A stretch of DNA of 8,120 nucleotides from Crocinitomicaceae bacterium (lineage in GTDB: Bacteria > Bacteroidota > Bacteroidia > Flavobacteriales_D > Crocinitomicaceae): NCBI GenBank assembly GCA_015662935.1, contig DQTF01000031.1, forward strand, positions 1 through 8,120, given 5' to 3'. Below, piece by piece: positions 1 through 5,705 of the stretch. A program made the translations under genes and the position numbers. The notes beneath the pieces were generated by a model. It was not told the DNA's origin. It worked only from the letters and a program-made list of their open reading frames with translations, and ran no database searches. Every line of letters begins with the position of its first letter. Within the stretch, counting starts at the first letter, position 1.

Positions 1-264
1 CTGAAGTCTACACCTTCTCAGTTTTTTATGGGGGGAGCTATTTTTTCGATAGAACCATTTACGGACAACTTGGTGACTGTTACAATCACAAATTATAGCT
101 CAAGGAATTCTGTTTCATTGCACGTTTTAGAAAATTATGATGATGGAAGATTAGAAACTAAAAAGCAAACGTTCAAATTTATTATGTACGTTGGGGATGA
201 AGACTTTCAGTATTCGCCAGAAGAAGTTGATGATGCTTATATCACGCCTAGTGATAATTTATAA
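1..264 (+). CDS. C-terminal end of a probable polymorphic (Rhs-type) toxin, 5' end outside window
   Basis: The frame is open from the first base of the window to the TAA at 262-264, so this is the last 87 residues of a longer protein and the ATG at 28 is probably internal. The visible part is beta-rich and acidic towards its end, with the pieces TPSQFFMGGAIFSIEPF, TVTITNYSSRNSVSLHV and KKQTFKFIMYV. I see no catalytic motif, signal peptide or membrane segment. Its style (Ser/Thr-rich beta strands, a LHVLENYDD segment, then a KQTFKF strand) and its place before a decayed small helical gene and a lipoprotein, in a locus that has Rhs sequence downstream, suggest the variable end of a secreted toxin. 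That assignment rests on context and is not proven. It could equally be the end of an unrelated hypothetical protein. Confidence 0.45.
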   Translation: MKSTPSQFFMGGAIFSIEPFTDNLVTVTITNYSSRNSVSLHVLENYDDGRLETKKQTFKFIMYVGDEDFQYSPEEVDDAYITPSDNL

Positions 265-266
265 AC

Positions 267-519
267 AGATTTTTTGAAAATTTTTGTAGAGACTTTAAAA
301 ACTGTACGCAAAAGATGAATTTGATCAAGCAATGCAAACGATATTTACGCTAAATTGATGGTAGCAATTGAAGCCATAGAATTTGTAAATAGAAATAAAT
401 GATCTAAATGAAATAGATGAGCTTTTCCTACTAGACAGAAAACTGATTGAATCAACTACAGGTTAGAACGTTTGGGTAGAGAGAAATATACGATGAAGAA
501 TAAACAACTGAAAGGATAA
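267..519 (+). pseudogene. Frameshifted remnant of a small helical protein, possible immunity gene
   Basis: No single frame is open here, but consecutive frames join into one sensible helical protein of about 80 residues. FFENFCRDFKN starts at 267, YAKDEFDQAMQTIFTLN spans 305-355, LMVAIEAIEFVNRNK 355-399, INDLNEIDELFLLDRKLIES starts at 395, and RLERLGREKYTMKNKQLKG runs 460-516 with TAA at 517-519. Each switch falls where an in-frame stop would otherwise cut the product, and no ATG precedes the first piece, so at least four small indels have accumulated. The charged helical composition, small size and position directly after a probable toxin tail fit a cytoplasmic immunity protein that is no longer needed. 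The function is inference; the reconstruction by frame is what the sequence shows. Confidence 0.6.
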
Positions 520-543
520 TCATAACATCAACTAAAAATCAGC

Positions 544-909
544 ATGAATAAAATAAACTTAATAGTGTTCGTTGTTTTAATATTTGAACTTCCCTCTTGT
601 CTGAGTAGTAATAAAAACTTATTAGGGAAATATGTGGCAAGAGAAAATTCGGATCATGTGATTGAATTAAAAAGTACACGGCAATATTCAGGAGTCTACT
701 TTTATTACATCAACAATAAAGTGGTCAATCAAGGAACATGGGAGTTTTATGATGGAGCATTTGAGAAAATTTGTTTTAACGATTGGAAGAGTCAGGGTTT
801 GTATCAAAATGATATTGATTCTACTCCCTCATCGTACACTACTCAAATCAGCGGCTCTAAACTTGAGTTTCACCCAGACTTGAACGAAGATGATTTTATT
901 AAAGAGTGA
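544..909 (+). CDS. Small lipoprotein of unknown function
   Basis: The 121-residue product starts with a typical lipoprotein signal: Lys/Asn near the N terminus, a hydrophobic run (LIVFVVLIF), then the lipobox LPSC with the acylated Cys at residue 19. It should therefore be exported and lipid-anchored to the inner or outer membrane. The mature part of about 100 residues is beta-prone, with alternating hydrophobic and polar residues and a pattern like small lipocalin-like or copper-resistance-like barrels (GKYVAREN, SGVYFYYINNKVVNQGTWEF). I do not recognise a named family. The start is set by the ATG directly before the signal peptide. The upstream sequence is A-rich with no clear Shine-Dalgarno. 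It follows the toxin tail and the pseudogene on the same strand, so a periplasmic immunity role is possible but unproven. Confidence 0.75.
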   Translation: MNKINLIVFVVLIFELPSCLSSNKNLLGKYVARENSDHVIELKSTRQYSGVYFYYINNKVVNQGTWEFYDGAFEKICFNDWKSQGLYQNDIDSTPSSYTTQISGSKLEFHPDLNEDDFIKE

Positions 910-910
910 A

Positions 911-933
911 GGTAATTACCCCCGCTCGGTAAT
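911..933 (+). repeat. GGTAATTACC palindrome plus a third GGTAAT half-site
   Basis: A perfect 10-base palindrome lies at 911-920, two bases after the lipoprotein stop, and its ATTACC half pairs again with GGTAAT at 928-933 across a 7-base CCCGCTC loop. It may be a weak hairpin after the gene or a protein site. There is no T tract directly behind it, so it is not a clear intrinsic terminator. Confidence 0.4.
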
Positions 934-988
934 GCTTCAATTGGCACTTTTACTCTTTTTAGATAGTAACAATATGACAGTTAAGGTG

Positions 989-1010
989 TTATAAAATATT
1001 TCTTTTATAA
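989..1010 (+). other. AT-only 8-bp hairpin
   Basis: TTATAAAA (989-996) pairs perfectly with TTTTATAA (1003-1010) around a 6-base loop. It lies 80 bases after the lipoprotein gene. No role is evident. Apart from this and the palindrome at 911-933, I see nothing in 910-1100. Confidence 0.35.
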
Positions 1011-1101
1011 GTCCTACTACACAAATATCTTTATTCTAATAAAAGTTTGTTAGATTGGCTTAAAAGGTCTTCTTTCGTTGCTCACTTTGTTCACAAAACA
1101 T

Positions 1102-1143
1102 AAAAAAAAGTATAAACATGTGCCCAGGCTTACAGCTTGGGCA
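1102..1143 (-). terminator. Candidate intrinsic terminator for leftward transcription
   Basis: On the - strand TGCCCAAGC and GCCTGGGCA form a 9-base stem (one mismatched position) around the loop TGTAA. Outside it AAACA and TGTTT can pair across a small internal loop. About 11 bases further on in the - direction come eight consecutive T (A at 1102-1109 on the + strand). The hairpin-plus-T-run order suits leftward transcripts, for example a read-through of the 2880-2007 operon. On the + strand the hairpin is followed only by a short TTGTTTTT, so it could also act weakly there. The gap between stem and T run is longer than in a textbook terminator unless the outer pairs form. Confidence 0.5.
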
Positions 1144-1683
1144 TACTTGTTTTTAGCATTTCGTTTCATGTCGCCTTGAAAAGCCACATTCCACTTCATT
1201 TGTTTTGTTCTCCACGCTCCGCTACTCTCTCAGTTGTGGCTACTTTGTGTGTATAGATGTGTTTCACGAGTTCACACAACTATTTACACCCACCGCCACA
1301 GTATTTTGCTCACCTGCTGGTCGCATCGGGCTACGCTTAGTGTTACGGTTTTTGTCCACGTAGACTCGTTCCTCACTGCTTTTCCACACTCAAAAAACCG
1401 TTCCACACGCTTGTGTAGTTCGTTCTCATTTTTCGTAAACTGCCAAAACGTTCACTTCTACATAGGTCACTTTCAAAAACCTCAATCCTTCGGTTTCTTT
1501 CTCGTTTACCACCCTTGCTCCATTCGCAGGCGGTTCGCCACTACGCTAGCCATTTCGTTGCACTTCATTAGGCGCTTCGTTTTTGTAGTATAGATTTCTT
1601 CACTTCGTTTCAGGCAGGAAAAAGCTGTTTTAGTAGAAAATCACTTTCACAGCACGTCAGTTCCGTTACACTTCACTTCCTTT

Positions 1684-1766
1684 GCTCGTTTTAAGTCAAG
1701 CAAAAGGGTTTTGTGCTTTATTCGACAATCTTTCTCTCGATTCCTTTTACTTGCCTTTAAACGAGC
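1684..1766. repeat. 24-base imperfect inverted repeat
   Basis: The arm at 1684-1707 (begins GCTCGTTTTAAG, ends CAAAAGG) is complementary to 1743-1766 (begins CCTTTTAC, ends AAACGAGC) at 21 of 24 positions, with a 35-base loop. On the - strand one of the three mismatches becomes a G-U pair. The three differences are scattered, as expected for a stem under selection or an old duplication. Confidence 0.65.
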
Positions 1767-1785
1767 TTAAAAACGATCGTTTGAA

Positions 1786-1871
1786 AACGTTTATTTTTGA
1801 TTGTAGCCGTTGAAACAGAATATAATCGAGAATAAGAAAACGGTTGACGGATGCAAACGAAAATAAATGTT
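1786..1871. repeat. 18-base imperfect inverted repeat with inner stem
   Basis: Bases 1786-1803 (begins AACGTTTATTTT) match the reverse complement of 1854-1871 (CAAACGAAAATAAATGTT) at 15 of 18 positions. Inside the loop CCGTT (1807-1811) pairs with AACGG (1839-1843). Just to the left is the perfect 12-base palindrome AAACGATCGTTT (1771-1782). Confidence 0.5.
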
Positions 1872-1892
1872 GCCCACGGCAGGTGCTAGCAG

Positions 1893-1933
1893 AGCGACAC
1901 TACGGGAACTGTAACTTTAAGTGTGGTTGCGCT
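1893..1933. repeat. Bulged hairpin AGCGACACT / AGTGT-CGCT
   Basis: AGCG and ACACT (1893-1901) pair with AGTGT (1920-1924) and CGCT (1930-1933), leaving a 5-base bulge GGTTG on the right arm and an 18-base loop. It partly competes with the outer arm of the hairpin at 1931-1993. Confidence 0.4.
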
Positions 1934-1993
1934 ATTTTGCATAATGTGATTACAAGGCTTTAGTTTTTGTAATGACGCATTATGTAACTTAGC
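1931..1993. repeat. Two-box hairpin just beyond the toxin gene (attC-like shape)
   Basis: The outer box TTGCATAATG (1937-1946) pairs with CATTATGTAA (1978-1987) with one G-T mismatch. The inner box ATTACAA (1949-1955) pairs perfectly with TTGTAAT (1967-1973). An unequal 2/4-base internal loop lies between the boxes, with an 11-base apical loop. GCTA (1931-1934) and TAGC (1990-1993) can add an outer stem. It begins 13 bases past the toxin stop codon. The two-box, asymmetric, imperfect fold recalls integron attC sites, but I do not find a clear matching GTTRRRY/RYYYAAC pair and there is no integron integrase here. A post-operon RNA hairpin is the simpler reading. Confidence 0.5.
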
Positions 1994-2006
1994 TATGTGG
2001 GTGGGG

Positions 2007-2303
2007 TTATTTTAGTTTCTTTGGGTTTTGTCGAGTATCGAAAACGTGAGTGATGTAAATTGTATTTTCTTTTTGAGTGTAGATAATCTTGTTGTGTCCA
2101 AGTACGAGATAGCGATGTCCTAATTTTAGATGTTTTAGCGATTCTTCTTGCTGTCCGATATTGCTTTGATTTTTTAGGTTTTGGACAAGTGAAAATATAG
2201 GTCCAATGATTTTGTCAGCAATCTCTTTGTTAGCCGTTTTCTTATAAAATGCGTGAATTTTTTTAATGTTTTTCAGAGCGATTTTCGTCCATTCAATTTC
2301 CAT
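2007..2303 (-). CDS. RelE/ParE-family toxin of a type II toxin-antitoxin pair
   Basis: The 98-residue product has the length and signatures of the ParE/RelE fold: an N-terminal MEIEWTKIALKNIKKI strand-helix start, a helical hairpin, and a C-terminal sheet ending in HRYLVLGH (from residue 63), NKIIYTQ (71-77) and the family hallmark VFDTRQNP (87-94). Members either cut mRNA on the ribosome or poison gyrase; the sequence does not tell which, though the VFDTRQNP ending is common in ParE-like members. I place the start at the ATG at 2303, two bases after the antitoxin stop. A GTG at 2312 would add three residues and overlap the antitoxin gene. It is the last gene of the leftward operon and is followed within 15 bases by a hairpin. 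It probably stabilises the element in its host. Confidence 0.9.
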   Translation of the reverse strand: MEIEWTKIALKNIKKIHAFYKKTANKEIADKIIGPIFSLVQNLKNQSNIGQQEESLKHLKLGHRYLVLGHNKIIYTQKENTIYITHVFDTRQNPKKLK

Positions 2304-2305
2304 AT

Positions 2306-2518
2306 TTACCACTTTTTGAAATCTTTTAAAACTTGATCGTGTGACGTAGTTTTCCCTTGTTTGATTTCTTTTTCGGCAATAAGAGCCTGGTCAATGATTT
2401 GTTGCCTTGTCATTGATGGGTAATTTAAATTACTGGTTGCTTTTAAACCTAGCTTTTGGAATAGTTCCATAAAGAACTCGAATTTACCGTCTGGAATATC
2501 TATTGTTACTTGTTCCAT
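2306..2518 (-). CDS. Antitoxin of the RelE/ParE pair
   Basis: This 70-residue protein directly precedes the toxin, the usual antitoxin-first order. It begins with a short beta strand (MEQVTIDIPDGKFEFFMELFQKLG), followed by a helical segment (MTRQQIIDQALIAEKEIKQG, residues 36-55) and a C-terminal tail (SHDQVLKDFKKW). Tails of the pattern xxEVMxxFKKW are seen in many Bacteroidota antitoxins and should wrap the toxin. I see no clear HTH or AbrB domain, so DNA binding, if any, may rest on the upstream XRE protein. It follows the regulator stop by 14 bases, with AAAGAG upstream of the ATG as a possible ribosome site. Confidence 0.85.
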   Translation of the reverse strand: MEQVTIDIPDGKFEFFMELFQKLGLKATSNLNYPSMTRQQIIDQALIAEKEIKQGKTTSHDQVLKDFKKW

Positions 2519-2532
2519 AATCTCTTTAATTT

Positions 2533-2880
2533 TTAAGATGCTAATTGTTGAATTTGTTTTTTAGTAATGAAAGCGTCTAAAAATATTTTCACAACACTTT
2601 TTTCGCTGTCAGGTAACTTTTCAATAAATTTAAATTGATTTAGTAATTCTTTATCGCTTAATGAATTATTAGCTAAGTTTTCAGCCGTACCATTCATTAA
2701 ATAGTCTGTTGTGACTCCTAGGGCGTTTGCTAATTTACTCAAAACTTCAACAGAAGGCTGTGCGCCTTTGTTTTCATAACGTCCAACTTGGGAGTAGTGT
2801 ACTCCAATCATGCTTGCTAAATCTCCTTTGGAGAAATTACCTTCTAGCCTTAGTTTTTTTAATCGTTCATCGAAATTCAT
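2533..2880 (-). CDS. XRE-family helix-turn-helix regulator
   Basis: The 115-residue protein has a standard XRE/Cro N-terminal DNA-binding domain (about residues 5-62): FSKGDLASMIGVHYSQVGRY is the helix-turn-helix core (residues 16-35), followed by NKGAQPSVEVLSKLANALGV and TTDYLMNG. The C-terminal part (LLNQFKFIEKLPDSEKSVV, then FLDAFITKKQIQQLA) is helical and probably dimerises. I chose the ATG at 2880 because the XRE domain begins there; an extension to 2925 would add 15 residues unlike the family and would cross the promoter element. It heads the operon with the antitoxin and toxin and faces the ATPase gene across 157 bases, so it is well placed to control both sides. XRE proteins of this kind often repress their own operon. 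Confidence 0.9.
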   Translation of the reverse strand: MNFDERLKKLRLEGNFSKGDLASMIGVHYSQVGRYENKGAQPSVEVLSKLANALGVTTDYLMNGTAENLANNSLSDKELLNQFKFIEKLPDSEKSVVKIFLDAFITKKQIQQLAS

Positions 2881-2905
2881 AGTGCGCCTGTCTTTATTAA
2901 TGATA

Positions 2906-2913
2906 CAAATATA
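2906..2913 (-). promoter_or_regulatory. -7 element (TATATTTG) of the XRE/TA operon promoter
   Basis: On the - strand TATATTTG matches the Bacteroidota -7 consensus TAnnTTTG. It lies 25 bases before the regulator ATG, giving a short leader of about 20 bases. I see no good TTTG -33 box at the expected 19-base distance, so the promoter may be weak or activated. Confidence 0.55.
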
Positions 2914-2975
2914 ATGGAAACGCACGTATAATCATTCATTTGCTTGATAGTTATTAATAAAATATACAGATAGTG

Positions 2976-3006
2976 TTGTTTAATCTTTTGAGTTTGACTA
3001 ATATTG
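2976..3006 (+). promoter_or_regulatory. Candidate promoter of the ATPase gene
   Basis: TTG at 2976-2978 is followed after 20 bases by TAATATTG (2999-3006), one base off the TAnnTTTG consensus. The ATG of the ATPase gene is 32 bases downstream, a plausible leader length. This is a consensus match only. Confidence 0.4.
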
Positions 3007-3037
3007 TGTGCGCTAACGCAAATTAAATAAATTTCAT

Positions 3038-4672
3038 ATGAACGAACAAGATTTAGTAAACGCATTAAAAAAAGCCACAAAAAATGGAATTCCATCCTCT
3101 ACTGGCTTTGTCCACGGAATAGATGTCCGTAATCCAGAACATTTAATTTTTGAGAACCCGATTGAACAGCTTAGTTATGAATTAATGGGCGGTGTAAACA
3201 TGAAACAACTTGATAGACTCCGAGTTACTTTGAAAGTATCTCGATTTCCGTTGTTGTCTCCGATCCATGTTTACAGAAATACCGTTGATTTATACAGTGA
3301 CAGTCAAATAAAACGCTACATAAGAGAAGCTGCTGAAAAATTAGAACTCGGAACAACAGATTTAACGCATACCATTTATACACTTGTTGACGGTGTAGAG
3401 AAATACAGAATGGAGCGAAGAAAAGAACAACTTTTACCACAACGACCTCCACGAATAGAATTATCGCCACAAGCCAAAACGAAAGCAAAGAAACTACTCA
3501 AAAACCCCGAACTTCTTACCGAACTTTCATCTTTACTCACTTCTGCGGGTCTTGTCAATGAAGAAAATAATGGACTGCTGTTATTCTTAATTTTCTTAAC
3601 TCGTCAGTTTGAACATCCATTACACGCACTCGTTCACGGAAGTAGTGGAAGTGGAAAAACCAACCTTTTAAAAACGGTAATTAACTGTATTCCCGATGAG
3701 CAAAAACACATCACAACAGCGCTTACCGAAAACGTACTTTTTTATCCTCCTTACAAAGACTTTTGGTCACACAAGGTCTTGATGCTTGAAGATCTGGACG
3801 GTTCTATGAATGCACTTTATACACTAAGAGAATTTATGTCGAACGGCCATATTGTAAAATACACAACTGAAATGGACACAGTAAGCGGAGAACACAAGCA
3901 AAAGAAACTGGAAGCAAAAGGCCCTGTTTGCATTGTTGGAGCAACTACAAAAGATAAAGTTTACGAAGATAATAGCAATCGTTCTTACTTAATCCATGTC
4001 AATGAAAGCTATAAACACCAGCAAGATGTAATGATGTATCAAAACAAAAATGCAGCAGGGCTTATTGATAAAAGACAGATAGAAGAAGTTCAAACATTAC
4101 TCAAAAATGCGCAACGTTTACTAGAACCCTTAGAAATCAGAAATCCATTTCAACCAGAACTCATGCTTCCCCAGGTTGTCTTTAAGCCACTTCGTACCAA
4201 TCAACATTACATCGCTTTAATTAAAGCAGTTACTTATTTACATCAATTTCAATTAGATGTTCAACAAGATGAAAGAGGTAGATACATCGAAACAAAATTA
4301 GACCACATTGAATGGGCGAACAGGTTATGTAGAGAATCTTTACTACGCAAATCTGACCAGTTATCAGGGGTTCAACGTGTATTTTTTGAACGACTAAAAG
4401 CTTATTTAAAAACTCAAGGAATAACAGAAAAGAATAATAAAGGATTTTATTCAAAAGAGGTTCGAGCGTATTTTAGATTACATACACAGACGTTAAAGCG
4501 AAGTATGAATACACTTGAAAACCTAGGATTAATTACCCGTATTGGTGAGAATAGAAAATTAAGTTTTGAGTATAAGGTTGATGTTTGGGATGATTATCAA
4601 TTGATTGAATCGGGTGTTGATTTGCTGGATGGTAGATTGAAAGAATTACGAGAAAAGTATCCAAATGCTTGA
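3038..4672 (+). CDS. AAA+-like ATPase related to mobile-element primase/helicase proteins
   Basis: The 544-residue protein has a Walker A motif GSSGSGKT (residues 201-208), a Walker B VLMLED (247-252), a sensor-like GATTKD (301-306) and an NR pair (314-315) that may hold the arginine finger. From my knowledge of the family, residues 57-125 (LRVTLKVSRF, VDLYSDSQIKRYIREAAEKL) and the ATPase core resemble the middle and end of the large CHC2 zinc-finger primase-like proteins often found beside tyrosine recombinases. The N-terminal zinc finger is absent here. The start is clean, so this looks like a short form and not a broken gene. The C-terminal residues 467-512 look like a winged helix (VRAYFRLHTQTLKRSMNTLE, LGLITRIGE). 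A role in unwinding or remodelling DNA for replication or movement of the element is likely but inferred. It lies upstream of the recombinases, separated by the repeat-bearing spacer. Confidence 0.75.
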   Translation: MNEQDLVNALKKATKNGIPSSTGFVHGIDVRNPEHLIFENPIEQLSYELMGGVNMKQLDRLRVTLKVSRFPLLSPIHVYRNTVDLYSDSQIKRYIREAAEKLELGTTDLTHTIYTLVDGVEKYRMERRKEQLLPQRPPRIELSPQAKTKAKKLLKNPELLTELSSLLTSAGLVNEENNGLLLFLIFLTRQFEHPLHALVHGSSGSGKTNLLKTVINCIPDEQKHITTALTENVLFYPPYKDFWSHKVLMLEDLDGSMNALYTLREFMSNGHIVKYTTEMDTVSGEHKQKKLEAKGPVCIVGATTKDKVYEDNSNRSYLIHVNESYKHQQDVMMYQNKNAAGLIDKRQIEEVQTLLKNAQRLLEPLEIRNPFQPELMLPQVVFKPLRTNQHYIALIKAVTYLHQFQLDVQQDERGRYIETKLDHIEWANRLCRESLLRKSDQLSGVQRVFFERLKAYLKTQGITEKNNKGFYSKEVRAYFRLHTQTLKRSMNTLENLGLITRIGENRKLSFEYKVDVWDDYQLIESGVDLLDGRLKELREKYPNA

Positions 4673-4773
4673 ATCACATCTGAATCACACGTAAATCACA
4701 ATTTCACTGTCTTTCTGGAATGCTTATGGAACAAGGGTTTCACTCTCTGAGTCACAAGAATCACAGAATCACA
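4671..4773 (+). repeat. Six GAATCACA-like direct repeats (iteron-like)
   Basis: GAATCACA occurs at 4671, 4682 (then AAATCACA at 4693) with an exact 11-base period, about one helical turn. After a gap it recurs as GAGTCACA at 4749, GAATCACA at 4758 and GAATCACA at 4766. The first copy overlaps the ATPase stop codon. Two clusters of three short direct repeats in a 140-base spacer between an ATPase and recombinases look like protein-binding iterons, for replication start, recombinase accessory binding or control of the downstream promoter. Confidence 0.65.
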
Positions 4774-4774
4774 C

Positions 4775-4795
4775 AAGGGGTATATGTATCCCCTT
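4775..4795 (+). other. AAGGGG/CCCCTT hairpin before the recombinase genes
   Basis: A perfect 6-bp stem AAGGGG (4775-4780) with CCCCTT (4790-4795) encloses a 9-base AT loop, two bases after the last iteron and 16 bases before the recombinase ATG. No T run follows, so termination is unlikely. An RNA hairpin limiting recombinase translation, or part of an origin-like site, is possible. Confidence 0.5.
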
Positions 4796-4811
4796 AAAAA
4801 CCACAATTATT

Positions 4812-5705
4812 ATGAAAAAATTAGAATTGCGTTCTAGCGCAAACAAGGATTTACTTGCCCAATTTTCAACCCATTTACAAACCCTTAATTACTCTGAAGG
4901 AACGGTTTACACAGCAAATAATGGCGTGAAAGAATACCTGCATCATGCTGAACAAAACGAAATTGATTTTATAGAAAGCCCAAATCTCACCCATTATTTT
5001 GATTACTTAAAAAAGCGTCCCAATCATAGACGAGATGGAGGTTTGAGTATGGCTTATTTACACAAGCATCTTGATGCATTGAAACGATTTTATCAATTTT
5101 TATTACTGACAAGAGAGATTAATGCACCTGTTTTCCCAACACTTCCAAAATACAAAAGCTACCCAAAGGTATTGAGCGTAAAAGAAGTAGAGCAACTTTT
5201 TAAGGCTTGTAATGACCGACTTTTAGGCAAGCGAAATAAAACCATCTTGGCTTTGTATTACGGTCTAGGTCTTAGAAGAAAAGAGGGCGTACAATTAAAG
5301 GTTGAGGATCTGAATTTTGACAAAGAAGAAGTGTTTATCTCTCAGAGTAAAACTCATAGACAGCGTATTGTACCAATGTCAGATCATGTCAAAGAGATTT
5401 TGGAAGATTATGTGTTTAATGTCAGGGAAAAGTTAGTTCCCCAAGATAAAAGCACAAGTTCAGTCTTGGTAACAGAAATGGGAAAGCCAATGCCTGTTGG
5501 AACGGTTACTTATGTTTTGCAAAAACTGGTCAAAGAATCAAAAATAAAAACGCATGCAAGCTCGCATACACTCCGGCATAGTATCGCTACGCATCTTCTA
5601 GAATCGGGAATGAAACTTGAAGACATAGCACTTTTTCTAGGACACAGAAGCCTTGATAGTACACAGATTTACACACATATAAACAACGATAAACATGAAT
5701 TTTAA
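4812..5705 (+). CDS. Tyrosine recombinase/integrase with complete active site (XerC/D-like)
   Basis: The 297-residue protein has the two-domain layout of phage-type integrases: an N-terminal SAM-like core-binding domain (about residues 12-100) and a C-terminal catalytic domain. All expected residues are visible: Arg155 in GLGLRRKE, a likely Lys180 in SQSKTHRQRIVP, His252 and Arg255 in SHTLRHS, His278 in LGHRS, and the nucleophile Tyr287 in TQIYTHI. Length is normal for XerC/D-type enzymes. The next gene starts inside its last codons (11-base overlap), so the two are translationally coupled. The ATG at 4812 begins the protein just ahead of the core-binding domain. Its job is presumably excision and integration of the element, with the second recombinase as partner. 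It is not the housekeeping Xer, given its context. Confidence 0.93.
   Translation: MKKLELRSSANKDLLAQFSTHLQTLNYSEGTVYTANNGVKEYLHHAEQNEIDFIESPNLTHYFDYLKKRPNHRRDGGLSMAYLHKHLDALKRFYQFLLLTREINAPVFPTLPKYKSYPKVLSVKEVEQLFKACNDRLLGKRNKTILALYYGLGLRRKEGVQLKVEDLNFDKEEVFISQSKTHRQRIVPMSDHVKEILEDYVFNVREKLVPQDKSTSSVLVTEMGKPMPVGTVTYVLQKLVKESKIKTHASSHTLRHSIATHLLESGMKLEDIALFLGHRSLDSTQIYTHINNDKHEF

Larger units (their letters stand above)
1110..2006 (-). ncRNA. ORF-less, GC-raised, strand-biased region; candidate structured RNA
   Basis: About 900 bases hold no convincing gene on either strand. By hand count, 1321-1620 is 45% G+C (136/300) against 33% in a sample of the ATPase gene (20/60 at 3541-3600). Purines are only 37% (110/300) on the + strand, so the - strand is purine-rich with recurring GAAGTG and AACGAA words. 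High G+C in an AT-rich genome together with purine loading is typical of structured RNA. The right half has a chain of imperfect inverted repeats (1684-1766, 1786-1871, 1893-1933, 1931-1993) and shorter stems occur elsewhere, such as AGTTGTG 1232-1238 with CACAACT 1275-1281. Leftward transcription from the toxin operon would cross it and meet the terminator-like hairpin at 1143-1102. No known RNA family was recognised. A decayed repeat or mobile-element end is the main alternative. Confidence 0.35.
2882..3020. promoter_or_regulatory. Three GTGCG-type sites, possible XRE operators
   Basis: In an otherwise AT-rich intergenic region the word GTGCG or its complement occurs three times: 2882-2886 just before the regulator ATG, 2921-2925 (reverse strand, next to the regulator -7 element), and 3008-3012 within the palindrome TGCG-CTAA-CGCA (3009-3020) at the expected start point of the ATPase transcript. 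Positions next to both promoters are what an autorepressor that also controls the divergent gene would use. That the XRE protein binds there is inference. Confidence 0.4.

Noticed and set aside
1050..1199. 49-codon - strand frame beginning MKWNVAFQGDMKRNAKNKYA, with GGAG 10 bases before the ATG
   Set aside because: It runs through the terminator-like hairpin and T8 tract, has no recognised family and lies in the candidate RNA region. A small protein is not excluded, but evidence is too thin to list.
1234..1593. 119-codon + strand open frame
   Set aside because: It is rich in Phe, His, Ser, Arg and Cys with no domain pattern, and owes its length to the pyrimidine bias that removes stop codons from this strand. 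No ribosome site is visible.
1050..2006. Retron or group II intron RNA
   Set aside because: No reverse transcriptase gene is present in the window and no conserved intron domain V-like end was recognised.
2304..2312. GTG start of the toxin three codons upstream
   Set aside because: It would overlap the antitoxin end and adds MVN before a family-typical MEIEW start; the ATG at 2303 is simpler, though the GTG cannot be ruled out.
2877..3095. 72-codon - strand frame crossing the control region
   Set aside because: It covers both predicted promoters and the start of the ATPase gene; its composition is that of random AT-rich sequence.
3225..3558. Two - strand frames (3225-3488 and 3376-3558)
   Set aside because: Both lie antisense inside the well-supported ATPase gene and show no protein-like pattern.
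4230..4454. 74-codon - strand frame
   Set aside because: Antisense shadow within the ATPase gene.
4671..4773. CRISPR array
   Set aside because: The repeats are only 8 bases with 8-11 base spacing and no spacers of the right length; iterons fit better.
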